Source: Emcibacteraceae bacterium (GTDB taxonomy: Bacteria > Pseudomonadota > Alphaproteobacteria > Sphingomonadales > Emcibacteraceae). Taken from it: a stretch of DNA of 8,499 nt. Of the stretch, positions 6,508 to 8,499 are shown one piece after another. The stretch covers positions 1 through 8,499 of the forward strand of contig JAESUD010000368.1 of assembly GCA_016763335.1 (NCBI GenBank), in the 5' to 3' direction. The notes beneath the pieces were generated by a model. That model searched no databases and was not told the DNA's origin. It saw only the letters and a program-made list of their open reading frames with translations. The position numbers were made by a program, and so were the translations under genes. Position 1 is the stretch's first letter. Every line of letters begins with the position of its first letter.

Positions 6508-8109
6508 ATGAATGATACGACTTTAATTCCGATCAAAAGAGCACTGCTTTCTGTTTCTGATAAAACCGGGTTAGTTGAATTTGGTAAATTCTTAAGCGAC
6601 CTAGGGGTGGAGATATTATCCACTGGTGGTTCGGCAAAAACACTGGCCGATGCCGGCATTGCGGTAAAGGAAGTGGCCGAACATACCGGATTTCCGGAAA
6701 TGATGGATGGCCGCGTTAAAACATTGCATCCAAAAATTCATGGTGGCTTGCTAGCACTTCGTGATAATGACGATCATGTGGGTTCAATGACTGAACATGA
6801 TATTAGTGCGATTGATCTATTGGTGGTGAACCTTTACCCGTTTGAAGAAACTGTGGAAAAAGGTGCCGATTTTGCTACATGTATTGAAAATATTGATATT
6901 GGTGGCCCGGCCATGATTAGAAGCGCCTCGAAAAACCATGCTTTTGTCACGGTTGTTGTTGAAGCGGCAGATTATAGTGACGTGATGGCATCAATTAAAG
7001 AAAATGGTGGTGCTACGGACGCGGGGTTACGTAAAAAACTGGCAGCTAAAGCTTTTGCTCGTACGGGATCATATGATGCCGCTATCTCGGCATGGTTTGC
7101 AAGTGAGCTTGGTGATACATACCCGGATAGATTAAACATTACCGCCCAAAAACAGCAAACGTTAAGATACGGGGAAAACCCTCATCAAGACGCTGCGTTT
7201 TATGTGACAAGAAGTGCAACGCCGCGCAGAGGAATTGCTACGGCAGAGCAATTACAAGGTAAAGAACTAAGCTATAATAATTTAAATGATACAGATGCAG
7301 CGTTTGAGTTGGTCAGTGAATTTAACCCGGAAGAGGGGCCGACGGTGGCAATTATTAAACATGCCAACCCATGTGGTGTGGCACGCGCTGATAATTATAT
7401 TGATGCGTATAATAAAGCGCTTCTTTGCGATCAAACCAGCGCATTTGGCGGCATTATAGCCTTAAACGGAAAATTGGACGCCGAAACGGCACGTGAAATT
7501 TCGAAAATATTCACAGAAGTGGTTATTGCCACGGATGCCGACGAAGAAGCGCTTGAAATTATGTCTGCTAAGAAAAATTTACGATTATTGCTCACGGGCG
7601 GTCTTGCTGATCCGCGCAGCGTAGGCCAGACAATTCGCACAGTCGCTGGTGGATATTTGGTTCAGGGTCGAGATAATGGAATAATTACATTAAATGATTT
7701 GAAGGTAGTTACCAAAAGACAGCCTTCGGAACAGGAACTTAAAGATTTACTCTTTGCATTCACAGTGTGTAAACATGTGAAATCTAATGCAATAATATAT
7801 GTTAAAGATAGTGCAACAGTTGGTATCGGGGCCGGGCAGATGAGCCGGGTTGATAGTGCAAAAACCGCAGTTCGTAAGGCGATCGACGCGAGTGAAGCGG
7901 CGGGGCTTTCTTATACCATGACAGAAGGATCTGTTGTGGCGTCCGATGCGTTCTTTCCCTTTGCTGATGGGCTTTTAAGCGCAGCGGAAGCGGGAGTAAC
8001 AGCAGTTATTCAGCCGGGGGGCTCAATTCGTGATGAAGAAATTATTGCCGCTGCTGATGAACTGGGACTAGCGATGGTTTTAACTGGAATGAGACATTTC
8101 AAGCATTAA
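6508..8109 (+). CDS. purH: Bifunctional AICAR formyltransferase / IMP cyclohydrolase
   Basis: PurH carries out the last two steps of de novo purine synthesis: formylation of AICAR with 10-formyl-THF to FAICAR, then ring closure to IMP, in the cytoplasm. At 533 residues it matches the usual bacterial length. The N-terminal cyclohydrolase (MGS-like) domain shows [12 protein letters not shown] (11-22), [23 protein letters not shown] (67-80), [12 protein letters not shown] and [17 protein letters not shown]. The C-terminal transformylase domain shows [37 protein letters not shown] with the catalytic Lys284-His285 pair, [27 protein letters not shown] and [12 protein letters not shown], ending in [10 protein letters not shown] start at ATG 6508 (GAG about 7 nt upstream) rather than the adjoining in-frame TTG at 6505. 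It lies 95 bp after the heparinase-like gene and is followed 24 bp later by a strong terminator, so it is the last gene of the plus-strand run. No missing residues noticed. Confidence 0.98.
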   Translation: MNDTTLIPIKRALLSVSDKTGLVEFGKFLSDLGVEILSTGGSAKTLADAGIAVKEVAEHTGFPEMMDGRVKTLHPKIHGGLLALRDNDDHVGSMTEHDISAIDLLVVNLYPFEETVEKGADFATCIENIDIGGPAMIRSASKNHAFVTVVVEAADYSDVMASIKENGGATDAGLRKKLAAKAFARTGSYDAAISAWFASELGDTYPDRLNITAQKQQTLRYGENPHQDAAFYVTRSATPRRGIATAEQLQGKELSYNNLNDTDAAFELVSEFNPEEGPTVAIIKHANPCGVARADNYIDAYNKALLCDQTSAFGGIIALNGKLDAETAREISKIFTEVVIATDADEEALEIMSAKKNLRLLLTGGLADPRSVGQTIRTVAGGYLVQGRDNGIITLNDLKVVTKRQPSEQELKDLLFAFTVCKHVKSNAIIYVKDSATVGIGAGQMSRVDSAKTAVRKAIDASEAAGLSYTMTEGSVVASDAFFPFADGLLSAAEAGVTAVIQPGGSIRDEEIIAAADELGLAMVLTGMRHFKH

Positions 8110-8133
8110 GACAATATAATTAATAGGCTATTT

Positions 8134-8173
8134 TATGGAAGGTTTGAATTTTGTTCACACCTTCCATATTTTT
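8134..8173 (+). terminator. Rho-independent terminator downstream of purH
   Basis: TATGGAAGGT (8134-8143) pairs perfectly with ACCTTCCATA (8159-8168). After one T/C mismatch the stem continues as TGAA (8145-8148) with TTCA (8154-8157), closing on a TTTTG loop. Five T residues (8169-8173) follow directly. The stem begins 24 bp after the purH stop. In the opposite direction the stem is followed by TAAAATAG instead of a T-run, so it should act mainly on plus-strand transcripts, though it lies between convergent genes. Confidence 0.9.
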
Positions 8174-8189
8174 ATGATTACCTGTTAAA

Positions 8190-8499
8190 TTAATCCACAA
8201 CCACGTTTCTTATTTGGCGGGCGGCAAAGCCCATTTTGGTTACGTTCAGGTTTCCAGCATTTTGGAAATCTTGTAATAATTTTTTCACCCGAATAGTCGC
8301 GGATTGATTATCGTTAATCCATTTTTGTGCCGCTTTAAGGCAACCACTATCTTTGCAGCCGTTAAGAGCTGTGCGCGTGAGTATTTTTTGCTGGTCCTGA
8401 AGGTCACCGAGAATACTGTTAACAGCAATACGGTCCCAATGGTCAGAAGTTTCAACCATTTCAGCTTGACTGCGAAGCCACTCAAAACCGAGCTCTTCA
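8190..8499 (-). CDS. NAD-dependent glutamate dehydrogenase, large bacterial class (C-terminal fragment at window edge)
   Basis: Only the last ~102 codons are in the window; the frame stays open to the right edge and ends at TAA (8190-8192). The visible tail, with ELGFEWLRSQAEMV, then DHWDRIAVNSILGDLQDQQ and AARQIRNVVVD at the end, resembles the C-terminus of the roughly 1600-residue NAD-specific glutamate dehydrogenases found in many Proteobacteria. In them this end is a helical region beyond the catalytic domain. The full enzyme deaminates glutamate to 2-oxoglutarate and ammonia with NAD+, a catabolic role. An ATG at 8459 could be mistaken for a start, but the family-like residues before it (LGFEWLR) show that the gene continues to the right. 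It converges on purH, with the purH terminator between them; I see no separate T-tract terminator for this strand. The match rests on a short, moderately conserved tail, so some doubt remains. Confidence 0.78.
   Translation of the reverse strand, partial: EELGFEWLRSQAEMVETSDHWDRIAVNSILGDLQDQQKILTRTALNGCKDSGCLKAAQKWINDNQSATIRVKKLLQDFQNAGNLNVTKMGFAARQIRNVVVD

Noticed and set aside
6348..6659. Minus-strand open frame spanning the heparinase-purH gap
   Set aside because: Mostly antisense to purH and its leader; no domain, no start signal.
7431..7640. Minus-strand open frame inside purH
   Set aside because: Antisense to the well-conserved transformylase domain.
8459..8459. ATG at 8459 as the start of a separate 89-residue gene
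   Set aside because: The frame continues to the right edge with residues typical of the glutamate dehydrogenase tail, so this is an internal methionine.
8285..8485. Second minus-strand frame in the right-edge gene
   Set aside because: Out of frame with the glutamate dehydrogenase-like tail at 8190-8499, which has the family-like residues.
1..8499. Mobile element, CRISPR array, phage defence system or tRNA gene
   Set aside because: No transposase or integrase motifs, no direct-repeat array, no defence-domain genes and no cloverleaf-like sequence seen on reading through.

Overview
The window reads as an ordinary chromosomal stretch of an AT-leaning alphaproteobacterium. This rests on three things: the alphaproteobacterial/mitochondrial SDHAF4 (DUF1674) signature, the tail of a large NAD-dependent glutamate dehydrogenase, and the gene set rsmB, rpe, heparinase II/III-like gene and purH, which I recall as a common alphaproteobacterial neighbourhood. 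I see no mobile elements, tRNA or rRNA genes, CRISPR arrays or phage genes. Coding density is high and the genes look intact except where the window edges cut them.

Left block, minus strand (about 2482 down to 1): a short succinate dehydrogenase assembly factor 4 homologue, probably starting at a TTG codon; then, 15 bp later, a membrane-bound sterol desaturase/fatty acid hydroxylase family enzyme; then, overlapping it by 4 bp (ATGA), a patatin-like phospholipase that runs off the left edge. The spacing suggests one transcript. The last two genes would form a lipid-modifying pair.

Middle block, plus strand (2626 to 8109): rsmB (16S rRNA m5C methyltransferase), rpe (ribulose-phosphate 3-epimerase, 19 bp after rsmB), a heparinase II/III-like protein of unknown substrate, and purH (bifunctional last two steps of IMP synthesis). 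Gaps of 93 and 95 bp before the heparinase-like gene and purH carry small palindromes and promoter-like hexamers, so internal promoters are possible. The block ends in a strong rho-independent terminator at 8134-8173.

Right edge, minus strand (8499 down to 8190): the C-terminal ~100 residues of an NAD-dependent glutamate dehydrogenase of the very large bacterial class, convergent with purH.

The plus-strand genes are mostly housekeeping: ribosome maturation, pentose phosphate pathway and purine synthesis, with Rpe and PurH linked metabolically through ribose 5-phosphate and PRPP. I did not find a convincing undescribed system. The items most worth a second look are the coupled lipid-enzyme pair behind the SDH assembly factor, the cytoplasmic-looking heparinase homologue with a possible change in a conserved motif, and the palindrome lying inside a promoter-like sequence upstream of it.
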